64,000 nucleotides of DNA from Streptomyces ferrugineus (GTDB lineage: Bacteria > Actinomycetota > Actinomycetes > Streptomycetales > Streptomycetaceae): assembly GCF_015160855.1 (NCBI RefSeq), contig NZ_CP063373.1, positions 7,006,001 through 7,070,000 of the forward strand. The letters run 5' to 3'. The notes under the pieces are model-generated. The model was not told where the DNA came from, searched no databases, and worked only from the letters and a program-made list of their open reading frames with translations. How positions within the stretch are numbered: the stretch's first letter is position 1; each line of letters begins with the position of its first letter. Shown one piece after another: positions 25,201 to 33,383 of this stretch. A program made the position numbers and the translations under genes.

Positions 25201-25220
25201 CTGGGGGCTGCCGCCCCCAG
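25201..25220 (+). terminator. Hairpin after the SDR gene
   Basis: CTGGGGGC-TGCC-GCCCCCAG, a perfect 8-bp stem with a 4-base loop, 44 bp after the SDR stop. It is also the start of a repeat-rich intergenic patch. Confidence 0.5.
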
Positions 25221-25255
25221 ACCCCCGCTCCGGCCCTGAACGGGCCTTGTCCTCA

Positions 25256-25480
25256 AACGCCGGACAGGCTGAATGGTGCGGGCCGACGTTGAAAGGTGGC
25301 GCCCCCCGTCGGGTGGGTGGGGGCTAGGGACGGCATGGGCCTGATCTCGACTGCCGGGCAGGCCTGAGGGGTGCGGGCCGACGTTGGGAGGGGGCGACCC
25401 CGGTCGGATGGGTGGGGGCCAGGGGCGGTGGGATCTCGTCCTCCGAACGCCGGACGGCTGGATGCCGGCCGCCGGTGGTC
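25256..25480. repeat. Imperfect tandem repeats, ~94-bp unit
   Basis: Two consecutive copies (about 25256-25349 and 25350-25445) share the blocks GTGCGGGCCGACGTTG, GGTCGG/GTCGGGTGGG, GTGGGGGC and GATCTCG, and a partial third begins at 25446 with GAACGCCGGACGGCTGGATG. They resemble the common 'AACGCCGGAC' intergenic repeat of Streptomyces genomes. The 25221-25505 interval contains no gene. Confidence 0.6.
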
Positions 25481-25505
25481 GGGGGGCGAGCGAGGTTGTT
25501 CTGGT

Positions 25506-26636
25506 TCAGCCGCCCAGTTCCTGGTGCCTCGCCGCCAGGCCCGCTATGCCCTGGTCCGTCAGTGAGCCGTGCAGGCGCAAGCGGGAGATGCCTCCGTCCG
25601 GGAAGATGTCCACGCGCGCGTGGGTGCCGACCGCCGGGGTCGGCAGGACGAAGCGGTGGTTGGTGTCGGGCTGGAGGCGGGTGCGGGGGAGGATTTCCGT
25701 CCAGTCGCCGCTCTCGCCGTCCTTCACGGACACCGACGCCCAGCCGGCGCTGTTGCCCTTGAGGTACGCCGTGTCGATCTCGATCGCGCGGATCTGGGAC
25801 TGCGCCACCAGCCGGTAGCTGATCCAGTCGTTGCCCTGGTCGCGGCGCCGACGGGTCTCCCAGCCGTCGTCCATCTTGCGGGAGCGGCCCGGCTGGATGG
25901 TGTTGGTGGCGGGCGAGTAGAAGAGGTTGGAGGCGTCCTCGACCTGGCCGCCGTTCTCCAGGGCGACCACGTCGAAGGTGCCCAGCACCGACAGCCACTC
26001 GGGGTCGGGCACGACCTCGCCGTACACGCGCAGGCGGGCGATGCCGCCGTCGGGGTGCTGGTTGACGCGCAGGTGGGTGAAGCGCTGCTCCACCCCTATG
26101 GAGAAACCATTCGCCGCGTGGCCGCCGACCGGCGTGCGCGGGACGAGGGTCGTCCACTTCACGTCGTCGCCGAGCAGTTCCTCGGGGGACGGGGAGCCCG
26201 GCACCGACGCGCCCTGCACCGACACCGCCTGCGGGTAGTTGCCGCGGAAGTGGGCCGTGTCGACGACGATGCCGCGGATGACGCCCGGCGCGCCCAGGCG
26301 GACCAGCGCCCAGTCGTGGTCCTCGGCCGTCGGCCACGGGTGGTCGGCGGACGCGCCACGGCGGCGCCTCGTCTCCCAGCCGTCCATGATCTTGCCCTTG
26401 TGCCCGAAGTGCTCGGGGTCGAACTCGGCCCGCTCGGGCACCAGCAGGTTCTCGCGCTGGGCGAAGAACTCGTCGTTGGCGGCGATGACTCCGGCGCCCA
26501 GCCTGCGGTCGGCGAGATTGGCGTACTGGGTGAAGGGGAAGTCGGCGGTGCGGTAGTCCGCGTACGGGTCGCCGCCGCCGTAGGGGTTCGCGTCGCCGGT
26601 GAAGCCGGCCACACCGGATTGATGCTGCGCCGTCAC
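25506..26636 (-). CDS. alc: Allantoicase
   Basis: 376 aa from the GTG at 26636; the longer open frame is antisense to nothing useful and runs into the upstream allantoinase. Two tandem allantoicase jelly-roll domains are visible, each with the repeated signature DGWETRRRR (about residues 87-95 and 268-276) and paired RLRVYGEV / RLRLHGSL strands. It hydrolyses allantoate to ureidoglycolate and urea. It lies 38 bp downstream of allantoinase on the same strand, so both are transcribed together, presumably under AllR control. Confidence 0.93.
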   Translation of the reverse strand: MTAQHQSGVAGFTGDANPYGGGDPYADYRTADFPFTQYANLADRRLGAGVIAANDEFFAQRENLLVPERAEFDPEHFGHKGKIMDGWETRRRRGASADHPWPTAEDHDWALVRLGAPGVIRGIVVDTAHFRGNYPQAVSVQGASVPGSPSPEELLGDDVKWTTLVPRTPVGGHAANGFSIGVEQRFTHLRVNQHPDGGIARLRVYGEVVPDPEWLSVLGTFDVVALENGGQVEDASNLFYSPATNTIQPGRSRKMDDGWETRRRRDQGNDWISYRLVAQSQIRAIEIDTAYLKGNSAGWASVSVKDGESGDWTEILPRTRLQPDTNHRFVLPTPAVGTHARVDIFPDGGISRLRLHGSLTDQGIAGLAARHQELGG

Positions 26637-26674
26637 GGTGATCAGGTCTGCCTTTCGAGGTCGGTGGGTGGGAT

Positions 26675-28015
26675 TCAGCTGGTCCGGGTGAGAAGTCGCC
26701 CCTTCGGGTCGGTGAACTCGCCGTCCGCGACGATGCGTTCGCCGCGCAGCCAGGTGGACCTGACGACGCCGTACAGGGTCTTGCCCGCGTACGCCGTCAC
26801 GCGGTTGCGGTGCTGGAGGGCGGCCGGGTCGACGGTGAACGTCTCGTCGGGCGCGAGGACCGCGAAGTCCGCGTCGCGGCCCGGCTCGATGGCGCCCTTG
26901 CGCGCGTCCAGGCCGACCAGTTCCGCCGTCCGCGCGGACATCCAGCGCACCACGTCCTCCAGGGTGTGGCCCCGCCTGCGCGCCTGTGTCCACACCGCCG
27001 CCAGGCTCAGCTGGAGCCCGGAGATACCGCCCCAGGCGGTGGCGAAGTCGTCGGTCTTCAGGTCGGCCGTGGAGGGCGAGTGGTCGGTGACCACGCAGTC
27101 GATGGTGCCGTCGGCCAGTGCCTGCCACAGCAGGTCCTGGTTGGCGGACTCGCGGATCGGCGGGCAGCACTTGAACTCGCTGGCGCCGTCCGGGACCTCC
27201 TCGGCGGTGAGGGTGAGGTAGTGCGGGCAGGTCTCGACGGTGATCCGTACCCCCTCCCGCTTGGCCTCGGCGATCAGCGGGAGCGCGTCGGACGAGGACA
27301 GGTGCAGCACGTGCACGCGTGCGTGGAGGCGCTTCGCCTGGGCGATGAGCTGGGCGATGGCGGTGTCCTCCGCGTCGCGCGGGCGCGAGGCGAGGAAGTC
27401 GGCGTACCTGGGGCCGCCCTGTTGCGGGGCCGCGTCGAGATGGTGGGGGTCCTCGGCGTGCACGATCAGCAGGCCGCCGAAGGAGGCGATCTCGGCCAGG
27501 GACTGGGCGAGCCGGTCCTGGTCGAGGTGCGGGAACTCGTCCACGCCGGACGGCGACAGGAAGGCCTTGAAGCCGAAGACGCCTGCCTCGTGCAGCGGGC
27601 GCAGGTCCTTGACGTTGCCGGGCAGGGCGCCGCCCCAGAAGCCGACGTCGATGTGCGCCTTGTCGGCGGCGACGTCCTGCTTCGTACGGAGGTTGTCGAC
27701 CGTCGTGGTCGGCGGGAGGGAGTTGAGCGGCATGTCGACGAGGGTGGTGATGCCGCCGGCGGCCGCCGCGCGCGTGGCGGTCCAGAAGCCCTCCCACTCG
27801 GTGCGGCCGGGGTCGTTGACGTGCACGTGCGTGTCGACGAGGCCGGGCAGCAGGACGTCGTCGCCGAGGTCCTCCAGCCGGGCGCCGGACGGGACTTCGG
27901 CGTCGTACCCGAGTACGGCCGTGATCTTGCCGGCGGAGACCGCGACCGAGGCGGCGCGCGTCCCCTCCGGGGTGATGACGCGCGTCGAGCGCAGCACCAG
28001 TTCAGCGTCGGACAC
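26675..28015 (-). CDS. allB: Allantoinase
   Basis: 446 aa, standard length. Amidohydrolase metal ligands: His63 and His65 (DTHVHVND), carboxylated Lys150 (FGFKAFLS), His186 (VHAED), His near 238 (VLHLSS) and Asp311 (TDHSPS). It opens the hydantoin ring of allantoin to give allantoate. First gene of the allantoinase-allantoicase operon; its promoter region contains one copy of each of the two palindromes shared across the purine and glyoxylate genes of this window. Confidence 0.95.
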   Translation of the reverse strand: MSDAELVLRSTRVITPEGTRAASVAVSAGKITAVLGYDAEVPSGARLEDLGDDVLLPGLVDTHVHVNDPGRTEWEGFWTATRAAAAGGITTLVDMPLNSLPPTTTVDNLRTKQDVAADKAHIDVGFWGGALPGNVKDLRPLHEAGVFGFKAFLSPSGVDEFPHLDQDRLAQSLAEIASFGGLLIVHAEDPHHLDAAPQQGGPRYADFLASRPRDAEDTAIAQLIAQAKRLHARVHVLHLSSSDALPLIAEAKREGVRITVETCPHYLTLTAEEVPDGASEFKCCPPIRESANQDLLWQALADGTIDCVVTDHSPSTADLKTDDFATAWGGISGLQLSLAAVWTQARRRGHTLEDVVRWMSARTAELVGLDARKGAIEPGRDADFAVLAPDETFTVDPAALQHRNRVTAYAGKTLYGVVRSTWLRGERIVADGEFTDPKGRLLTRTS

Positions 28016-28041
28016 CCGGACCCCTCTCTGCCGCCGTTGAC

Positions 28042-28073
28042 TTCCGAGCAGCGGAATTCAACTTTCTGTTGAA
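28042..28073 (-). promoter_or_regulatory. Control region of allB: AllR-type and second palindrome
   Basis: TTCCGAGCAGCGGAA (28042-28056) matches the 15-bp motif found at the other glyoxylate/allantoin promoters. It is immediately followed by the 17-bp palindrome TTCAACTTTCTGTTGAA (28057-28073). On the minus strand the latter provides a TTGAAT that could serve as -35. Both lie 27-58 bp upstream of the allB ATG. Confidence 0.7.
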
Positions 28074-28142
28074 GGAGTCTTCACTCCCGTTCGAGCGCCG
28101 TCAAGGGCACACTTCTCCACAGTGCACCTACGCGACACTCTC

Positions 28143-28185
28143 TGGACGTTTCCACAAAGCGGAATTACAATTCCAGCAAGCAGAA
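28143..28185 (+). promoter_or_regulatory. allR promoter with two AllR-type operators
   Basis: TTCCACAAAGCGGAA (28150-28164) and TTCCAGCAAGCAGAA (28171-28185) are 21 bp apart centre to centre. A -10-like TACAAT (28166-28171) with TGGACG (28143-28148) at 17-bp spacing frames the first site. This is the layout expected for negative autoregulation by an IclR repressor. Confidence 0.65.
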
Positions 28186-28264
28186 CGTAGCTATGTACAA
28201 GCGGGGAGTCAACCGACCGACGGGTAGGCTTCTTCCCTCCCACCGGTCCCGAAAGGAACGCGCC

Positions 28265-29062
28265 GTGCCGACGTCCAGCGCCAGCACCACCGACTCCGCC
28301 AGGTCCACCAACAGCGGCGGTGTCCAGTCCCTCGAGCGCGCCTTCGACCTGCTGGAACGGATGGCGGACGCGGGCGGTGAGGTCGGTCTGAGCGAGCTGT
28401 CCGCGAGCAGCGGGCTGCCGCTGCCCACCATCCACCGTCTGATGCGGACGCTGGTGGCCTGCGGATACGTACGCCAGCAGCCCAACCGCCGCTACGCCCT
28501 CGGCCCGCGCCTGATCCGCCTCGGCGAGTCCGCGTCCCGGCTGCTGGGCACCTGGGCCCGCCCCTACCTCGCCCGGCTGGTCGAGGAGACCGGCGAGACG
28601 GCGAACATGGCCCTGCTCGACGGCGACGAGATCGTCTACGTCGCCCAGGTGCCGTCCAAGCACTCGATGCGCATGTTCACCGAGGTCGGCCGGCGCGTGC
28701 TGCCGCACTCCACGGGCGTCGGCAAGGCGCTGCTCGCCTCCTTCCCGCCGGAGGAGGTGCGGGCGCTGCTGTCCCGTACCGGGATGCCGGCCGCCACGGA
28801 GAAGACGATCACCACCCCGGACGGCTTCCTCGCGGCGCTGGAGGACGTGCGGCGCAACGGCTACGCGGTCGACGACAACGAGCAGGAGGTCGGCGTGCGC
28901 TGCCTGGCGGTCTCCGTCCCCGACTCCCCCACCGCCGCCGCGATCTCGATCTCCGGTCCGGCGGGCCGGGTCACCGAGGCGGCCACGGAGAAGATCGTGC
29001 CGGTGCTCCAGCAGGTCGCCGACGAGCTGTCCGAGGCGCTGGCCACCCAGAACCCCGCCTGA
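28265..29062 (+). CDS. allR: IclR-family regulator of allantoin catabolism
   Basis: 265 aa from the GTG at 28265 (AAAGGA 7 bases upstream); an in-frame ATG further upstream lies on top of the promoter. N-terminal IclR winged helix (GVQSLERAFDLLERM, LPLPTIHRLMRTLVACGYV) and C-terminal effector domain (RMFTEVGRRVLPHSTGVGKA, VDDNEQEVGVRCLAVSVPD). It diverges from allantoinase. AllR of S. coelicolor is an established IclR repressor of the allantoin genes that responds to allantoate; this protein occupies the same place. Candidate operators are described at seven positions in this window. Confidence 0.88.
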   Translation: MPTSSASTTDSARSTNSGGVQSLERAFDLLERMADAGGEVGLSELSASSGLPLPTIHRLMRTLVACGYVRQQPNRRYALGPRLIRLGESASRLLGTWARPYLARLVEETGETANMALLDGDEIVYVAQVPSKHSMRMFTEVGRRVLPHSTGVGKALLASFPPEEVRALLSRTGMPAATEKTITTPDGFLAALEDVRRNGYAVDDNEQEVGVRCLAVSVPDSPTAAAISISGPAGRVTEAATEKIVPVLQQVADELSEALATQNPA

Positions 29063-29220
29063 CTCCGACGCGGCACCGGCCCGGGTGCCTCACCGACCGG
29101 CACGGCTCGCGGGAGATCGTCCTCGCGCCGCCCCCGGGCACCCGGCTCAAGGCATGCACCGAGTGCGCCCGCTCCGGCCGCCAACCGGTCGACCACGGCG
29201 TGATGGGCGGGCCGACCCCC

Positions 29221-29274
29221 GCGGCCGGACCTAGCTCCGCGGCCGGACCTAGCTCCGCGGCCGGACCTAGCTCC
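29221..29274. repeat. Three tandem copies of an 18-bp unit
   Basis: The unit GCGGCCGGACCTAGCTCC is repeated three times without change. Each copy contains CTA, which on the minus strand is the TAG stop; the third copy supplies the actual stop codon (29267-29269) of the DUF5955 gene. The repeat thus looks like triplication of that gene's 3' end. Confidence 0.85.
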
Positions 29275-29581
29275 GCGGCTGCTGCCCGAACAGCTCCACC
29301 GCGTCGCGCACCTGTGTAAGTCCCGGGGACAGCGCGCTCACCGACCCGATCGCCCCCGCGATCAGCAGCAGCGACCTCCGCAGCCGGGGTGTCTCCGGCG
29401 CCCCGGAGATCGCCATCGCGGCCAGTGCGGCGAGCTCGTCCTCGGCGATCGCCCGGTCCGGGAACTCGGCCGGATGCGCGGCGAGTTCGCGGCGCAGACG
29501 GGCCACCGCCGTCCGCAGTTCCGCCACCCTGGGGTCCTCGTCGCTGCCCGTCACCGGCCTCTGTCCCAAGCTCCGCAACAA
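29267..29581 (-). CDS. DUF5955 family protein
   Basis: About 100-104 aa. The start is uncertain: TTG codons at 29581 and 29578 follow GGGGAG, and a GTG at 29554 is the alternative. The central part is helical and charged (VAELRTAVARLRRELAAHPA, IAEDELAALAAMAISG) and a C-terminal hydrophobic stretch (RSLLLIAGAIGSVSALSPGL) is typical of this conserved actinomycete family of unknown function. No functional hint comes from the neighbours. Confidence 0.65.
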   Translation of the reverse strand: MLRSLGQRPVTGSDEDPRVAELRTAVARLRRELAAHPAEFPDRAIAEDELAALAAMAISGAPETPRLRRSLLLIAGAIGSVSALSPGLTQVRDAVELFGQQPRS

Positions 29582-29768
29582 AGCTCTCCCCCCTCACACA
29601 CCGTTGTGCGCCCTTGGTCGCGCGCCCCTCGCCGAGCACCCCTGGCATAGCTCGGGCGCCGGGGACGCGGGTCAGTAAACGCCACCCGATGCCGAAGCGC
29701 CACCGCGTGGACGGAAATTCAGTCGTTGGAAGTCGGGCTCTCGCGCGGGTGTCAGGTATGCAGGACGC

Positions 29769-30371
29769 ATGACGGAGAACAATGCCTCCCCGGTCGCCGG
29801 GCTGCTCCTCGCGGCCGGCGGCGGACGACGCCTGGGCGGACGGCCCAAGGCCCTGCTCCGGCACCGCGGCCGGCCGCTCGTCGAGCACGCGGTCGGGGTG
29901 CTGCGCGCGGCCGGCTGCGACCGGGTCCATGTGGTGCTGGGCGCCCGGGCGGCGGCCGTACGGGAGCAGGCGGAGCTCGGCGGCTGCGTCCTGGTGGAGA
30001 ACCCGGACTGGGCCGAGGGGATGGGTTCGTCGCTGCGCGCCGGGCTCGACTCGCTCGCCGGCACGGGGGCGCGGGCGGCGCTGGTCTCGCTCGTCGACCA
30101 GCCCGGCATCGGGCCGGAGGCGGTCGCGCGCGTGCTCGCCGCGTACGAGGACGACACCTCGCTCGTCTCGGCCGCCTACGACGGGGTACGCGGCCATCCC
30201 GTGCTCTTCGGCGCCGCCCACTGGGCGGGTATCGCCGCGGCAGCGACCGGGGACAAGGGGGCTCGCGCCTATCTGAAGGAGCACGAGGAGGTGATCAGGC
30301 TCGTCGAGTGCGGGGACGTGGCGCGGCCGTACGACATCGACACGGTCGACGACCTGGTCCACCTTGAGTGA
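29769..30371 (+). CDS. MobA/MocA-like nucleotidyltransferase (molybdenum cofactor cytidylyltransferase type)
   Basis: 200 aa. NTP_transf_3 fold: nucleotide-binding LLLAAGGGRRLGGRPKALL (12-30), SLVDQPGIGPEAV (metal-binding Asp), RGHPVLFGAAHW and DIDTVDDL at the C-terminus. MocA-type enzymes attach CMP to molybdopterin for xanthine dehydrogenase-family enzymes, which would fit a purine-degradation locus. Its place between allR and malate synthase supports that, although no intact xanthine dehydrogenase is in the window. Confidence 0.85.
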   Translation: MTENNASPVAGLLLAAGGGRRLGGRPKALLRHRGRPLVEHAVGVLRAAGCDRVHVVLGARAAAVREQAELGGCVLVENPDWAEGMGSSLRAGLDSLAGTGARAALVSLVDQPGIGPEAVARVLAAYEDDTSLVSAAYDGVRGHPVLFGAAHWAGIAAAATGDKGARAYLKEHEEVIRLVECGDVARPYDIDTVDDLVHLE

Positions 30372-30419
30372 GCGGGGTGGCACGGAGCGCCACCTTGCCT
30401 CGACTCAGAGAATCTCGAT

Positions 30420-30473
30420 GTCAACAAACAATTGAAATTCCACAATGAGAAAACTACTATCCACTGCTCAGAA
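30420..30473 (+). promoter_or_regulatory. aceB promoter with both shared palindromes
   Basis: GTCAACAAACAATTGAA (30420-30436) is the 17-bp palindrome. TTCCACAATGAGAAA (30438-30452) is an AllR-type site, with a weaker copy (ATCCACTGCTCAGAA, 30459-30473) 21 bp on. A good promoter fits here: TTGAAA (30432-30437), 17 bp, TACTAT (30455-30460). The first AllR-type site fills the spacer exactly, so binding would exclude RNA polymerase. Confidence 0.65.
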
Positions 30474-30555
30474 GCACCTGGCCGCACAGCGGGTGCCAAC
30501 TGCCTTGTTCGTGCCTCTTGGCACCCGGTGCCACCGCTGAAGGAAGTGACAGCTC

Positions 30556-32178
30556 ATGTCCGCACCAGCGCCGTCCCCGCTGGCCATCGTCGACGCCGAG
30601 CCCCTGCCCCGGCAGGAGGAGGTCCTCACGGAGGCGGCCCTCGCCTTCGTGGCCGAGCTGCACCGCCGGTTCACGCCCCGGCGTGACGAACTCCTCGCCC
30701 GCCGTGCCGAGCGCCGCGCCGAGATCGCCCGCACCTCCACGCTCGACTTCCTCCCGGAGACCGCCGCGATCCGCGCGGACGACTCCTGGCGGGTGGCTCC
30801 CTGCCCGCCCGCGCTGCAGGACCGCCGGGTCGAGATCACCGGCCCCACCGACCGCAAGATGACCATCAACGCCCTCAACTCGGGCGCGAAGATCTGGCTC
30901 GCCGACTTCGAGGACGCCTCCGCGCCGACCTGGGAGAACGTCGTCCTGGGGCAGATCAACCTGGCCGACGCCTACACCCGCAACATCGACTTCACCGACC
31001 CGGCGTCCGGCAAGTCGTACGCCCTGCGCCCGAACGACGAACTCGCGACCGTCGTCATGCGCCCGCGCGGCTGGCACCTCAACGAGCGTCACCTCCAGGT
31101 CGACGGGCAGCCGGTGCCCGGCGCCCTCGTCGACTTCGGCCTGTACTTCTTCCACAACGCCCAGCGCCTGCTCGACCTCGGCAAGGGCCCGTACTTCTAC
31201 CTCCCGAAGACGGAGTCGCACCTGGAGGCCCGACTCTGGAACGAGGTGTTCGTCTTCGCGCAGGACTACGTCGGCATCCCGCAGGGCACCGTCCGCGCCA
31301 CCGTCCTGATCGAGACGATCACGGCGGCGTACGAGATGGAGGAGATCCTCTACGAACTGCGCGACCACGCCTCAGGGTTGAACGCCGGCCGCTGGGACTA
31401 CCTGTTCTCCATCGTCAAGAACTTCCGTGACGGCGGCGCCAAGTTCGTCCTGCCGGACCGCAACGCGGTGACGATGACGGCCCCGTTCATGCGCGCGTAC
31501 ACCGAACTCCTCGTCCGCACCTGCCACAAGCGCGGCGCGCACGCGATCGGCGGCATGGCGGCGTTCATCCCGTCCCGCCGGGACGCCGAGGTCAACAAGG
31601 TGGCCTTCGAGAAGGTCCGCGCCGACAAGGACCGCGAGGCCGGCGACGGCTTCGACGGCTCCTGGGTGGCCCACCCCGACCTGGTCCCGATCGCGATGGA
31701 GTCCTTCGACAAGGTCCTCGGCGAGAAGCCGAACCAGAAGGACCGCCTGCGCGAGGACGTCCACGTCGAGGCCGCCGACCTGATCGCCGTCGACTCGCTG
31801 GACGCCAAGCCGACCTACCCGGGCCTGGTCAACGCCGTCCAGGTCGGCATCCGCTACATCGAGGCCTGGCTGCGCGGGCTCGGCGCGGTCGCCATCTTCA
31901 ACCTCATGGAGGACGCGGCCACCGCCGAGATCTCCCGCTCCCAGATCTGGCAGTGGATCAACGCGGGCGTCGAGTTCGAGAACGGCGAGAAGGCCACCCC
32001 GGAGCTGGCCCGCAAGGTCGCCGCCGAGGAGCTCCAGAACATCAGGAGCGAACTCGGCGAGGAGGCCTTCGCGGCCGGCCACTGGCAGCAGGCCCACGAC
32101 CTGCTCCTGGAGGTCTCCCTCGACGAGGACTACGCGGACTTCCTGACGCTGCCGGCCTACGAGCAGCTCAAGGGCTGA
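30556..32178 (+). CDS. aceB: Malate synthase A
   Basis: 540 aa, the usual length for the A isoform. Signature regions: [53 protein letters not shown] and the C-terminal [20 protein letters not shown]. It condenses glyoxylate with acetyl-CoA to malate. The position next to allR and the operator content of its promoter connect it to glyoxylate made from allantoin rather than to the isocitrate lyase shunt alone. It ends one base before the convergent Rdx gene's stop. Confidence 0.96.
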   Translation: MSAPAPSPLAIVDAEPLPRQEEVLTEAALAFVAELHRRFTPRRDELLARRAERRAEIARTSTLDFLPETAAIRADDSWRVAPCPPALQDRRVEITGPTDRKMTINALNSGAKIWLADFEDASAPTWENVVLGQINLADAYTRNIDFTDPASGKSYALRPNDELATVVMRPRGWHLNERHLQVDGQPVPGALVDFGLYFFHNAQRLLDLGKGPYFYLPKTESHLEARLWNEVFVFAQDYVGIPQGTVRATVLIETITAAYEMEEILYELRDHASGLNAGRWDYLFSIVKNFRDGGAKFVLPDRNAVTMTAPFMRAYTELLVRTCHKRGAHAIGGMAAFIPSRRDAEVNKVAFEKVRADKDREAGDGFDGSWVAHPDLVPIAMESFDKVLGEKPNQKDRLREDVHVEAADLIAVDSLDAKPTYPGLVNAVQVGIRYIEAWLRGLGAVAIFNLMEDAATAEISRSQIWQWINAGVEFENGEKATPELARKVAAEELQNIRSELGEEAFAAGHWQQAHDLLLEVSLDEDYADFLTLPAYEQLKG

Positions 32179-32179
32179 G

Positions 32180-32461
32180 CTACTCCCGCGCGGACCTGTC
32201 CGAGTGGCCCAGGGACCTTCCCGGGGCCACTCGGTCGCGTACGGCCTGCTTGACCGCCGTCGGCTCGGGGAAGCCCTGCTCCTTGCGGTCCCAGACCACC
32301 TCGTCGTCCACGCGCACGACGAACACCCCGCCCTTGCCTGGCTTCAGGGCCAGCTCGGACAGCTCCGCCTCGAAGGTGGTGAGCAGTTCCTGCGCCAGCC
32401 AGGCCGCGCGGGGCAGCCATCTGCACTGGGTGCAGTACTCGATCTCGACACGGCCACTCAT
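32180..32461 (-). CDS. SelW/SelT/SelH-like (Rdx) thioredoxin-fold protein
   Basis: 93 aa. N-terminal redox motif Cys10-x-x-Cys13 (EYCTQCRW) after a first beta strand, then PGKGGVFVVRVDDEVVWDRK and FPEPTAVKQAVRD, the compact Rdx fold. Eukaryotic homologues carry selenocysteine at the second position; here both are cysteines. Its ATG overlaps the stop of the HipA-like gene by 4 bases, so the two products are made together. Its partner and substrate are unknown. Confidence 0.85.
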   Translation of the reverse strand: MSGRVEIEYCTQCRWLPRAAWLAQELLTTFEAELSELALKPGKGGVFVVRVDDEVVWDRKEQGFPEPTAVKQAVRDRVAPGRSLGHSDRSARE

Positions 32462-33363
32462 CCGAGGTGCACCGACCCATCGTGTTCCACGGCCGGTCTG
32501 CCGTGCAGGTCGGGGACCCGCTTCAGCCACTTCGGCCGGCCTGCCTGTGTCCTCGCCGCCCGCAGGGCCTCCTCGGCGGCGAGTTCCTCCCGGGTGGGGA
32601 AGTCGGTGGGGAGCCACGCGGACGACGCCCGCACGCGCGCGTGCAGGTGGGCGACGTAGGACGCGCGCGCCTCGTCCGGCGTGGCGAAGTCGGTGAGCCA
32701 GGCGTCCGGCACCTCGGAGACGACCTCGCGCAGCAGCTCCCGCGTCACCTTGGGCGCCAGCTCCGCGTCCGCGGCGCGCACGTCGGGGGCGTAGTGGCCG
32801 AGGGCGTGGTGGCGGAAGTCGTAGGTCTTCTCGGGGTCCGAGCCGTCCCAGCGGTGGTGGAAGACCAGGGCCGCCCCGTGGTCGATCAGCCACAGGCGCG
32901 GCGGGACCGTGCCGAGGGTCGGCCAGATCATCAGGTTGGAGCTGTGGACCGTACGGTCGACGTTGGCGGTCAGGGCGTCCAGCCAGACGATCCGGCCCGC
33001 CTCCAGCGGGTCGACGCGGAAGGTCTTGGCGACCTCGGGGGTGAAGTCCCGCGCGCCCGGCAGGAAGTCCATGCCGAGGTTGACTCCCGCGCTGGCGGCG
33101 TGCAGGTCCCGTACCTCCTGGTGCGGCTCGTCGTCCGCGATCGCGGGGTCGAAGTGGACCAGGACCAGTTCGGGGAAGCGCAGCCCCAGGGCGCGGGCCA
33201 GCTCGCCGACGATCACCTCGGCGACCAGCGCCTTGCGGCCCTGCGCGGAGCCGGTGAACTTGACGACATACGTGCCCAGGTCGTCGGCCTCGACGACTGC
33301 GGGCACGGAGCCGCCGGACCGCAGCGGGGTCACGTATCGGACGGCAGTCACTTGGCGCAGCAC
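32458..33363 (-). CDS. HipA-like kinase-fold protein
   Basis: 301 aa. HipA-like kinase core: TYVVKFTGSAQGRKALVAEV (nucleotide-binding lysine), IVWLDALTANVDRTVHSSNL (catalytic loop DxxxxNxDR) and LWLIDHGAALVFHH (metal-binding DHG). It is shorter than toxin HipA and lacks the HipA N-terminal and a HipB-like antitoxin partner. Stand-alone proteins of this kind are widespread in actinomycetes with unknown targets. It is coupled here to an Rdx protein. Confidence 0.82.
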   Translation of the reverse strand: MLRQVTAVRYVTPLRSGGSVPAVVEADDLGTYVVKFTGSAQGRKALVAEVIVGELARALGLRFPELVLVHFDPAIADDEPHQEVRDLHAASAGVNLGMDFLPGARDFTPEVAKTFRVDPLEAGRIVWLDALTANVDRTVHSSNLMIWPTLGTVPPRLWLIDHGAALVFHHRWDGSDPEKTYDFRHHALGHYAPDVRAADAELAPKVTRELLREVVSEVPDAWLTDFATPDEARASYVAHLHARVRASSAWLPTDFPTREELAAEEALRAARTQAGRPKWLKRVPDLHGRPAVEHDGSVHLG

Positions 33364-33383
33364 ACCGGCCAGGGTAATTCAGA

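Noticed and set aside
29063..29220. Plus-strand stretch after allR (EIVLAPPPGTRLKACTECAR) as a small zinc protein
   Set aside because: No start codon in frame with a ribosome binding site and it runs into the 18-bp repeats; too weak to call.
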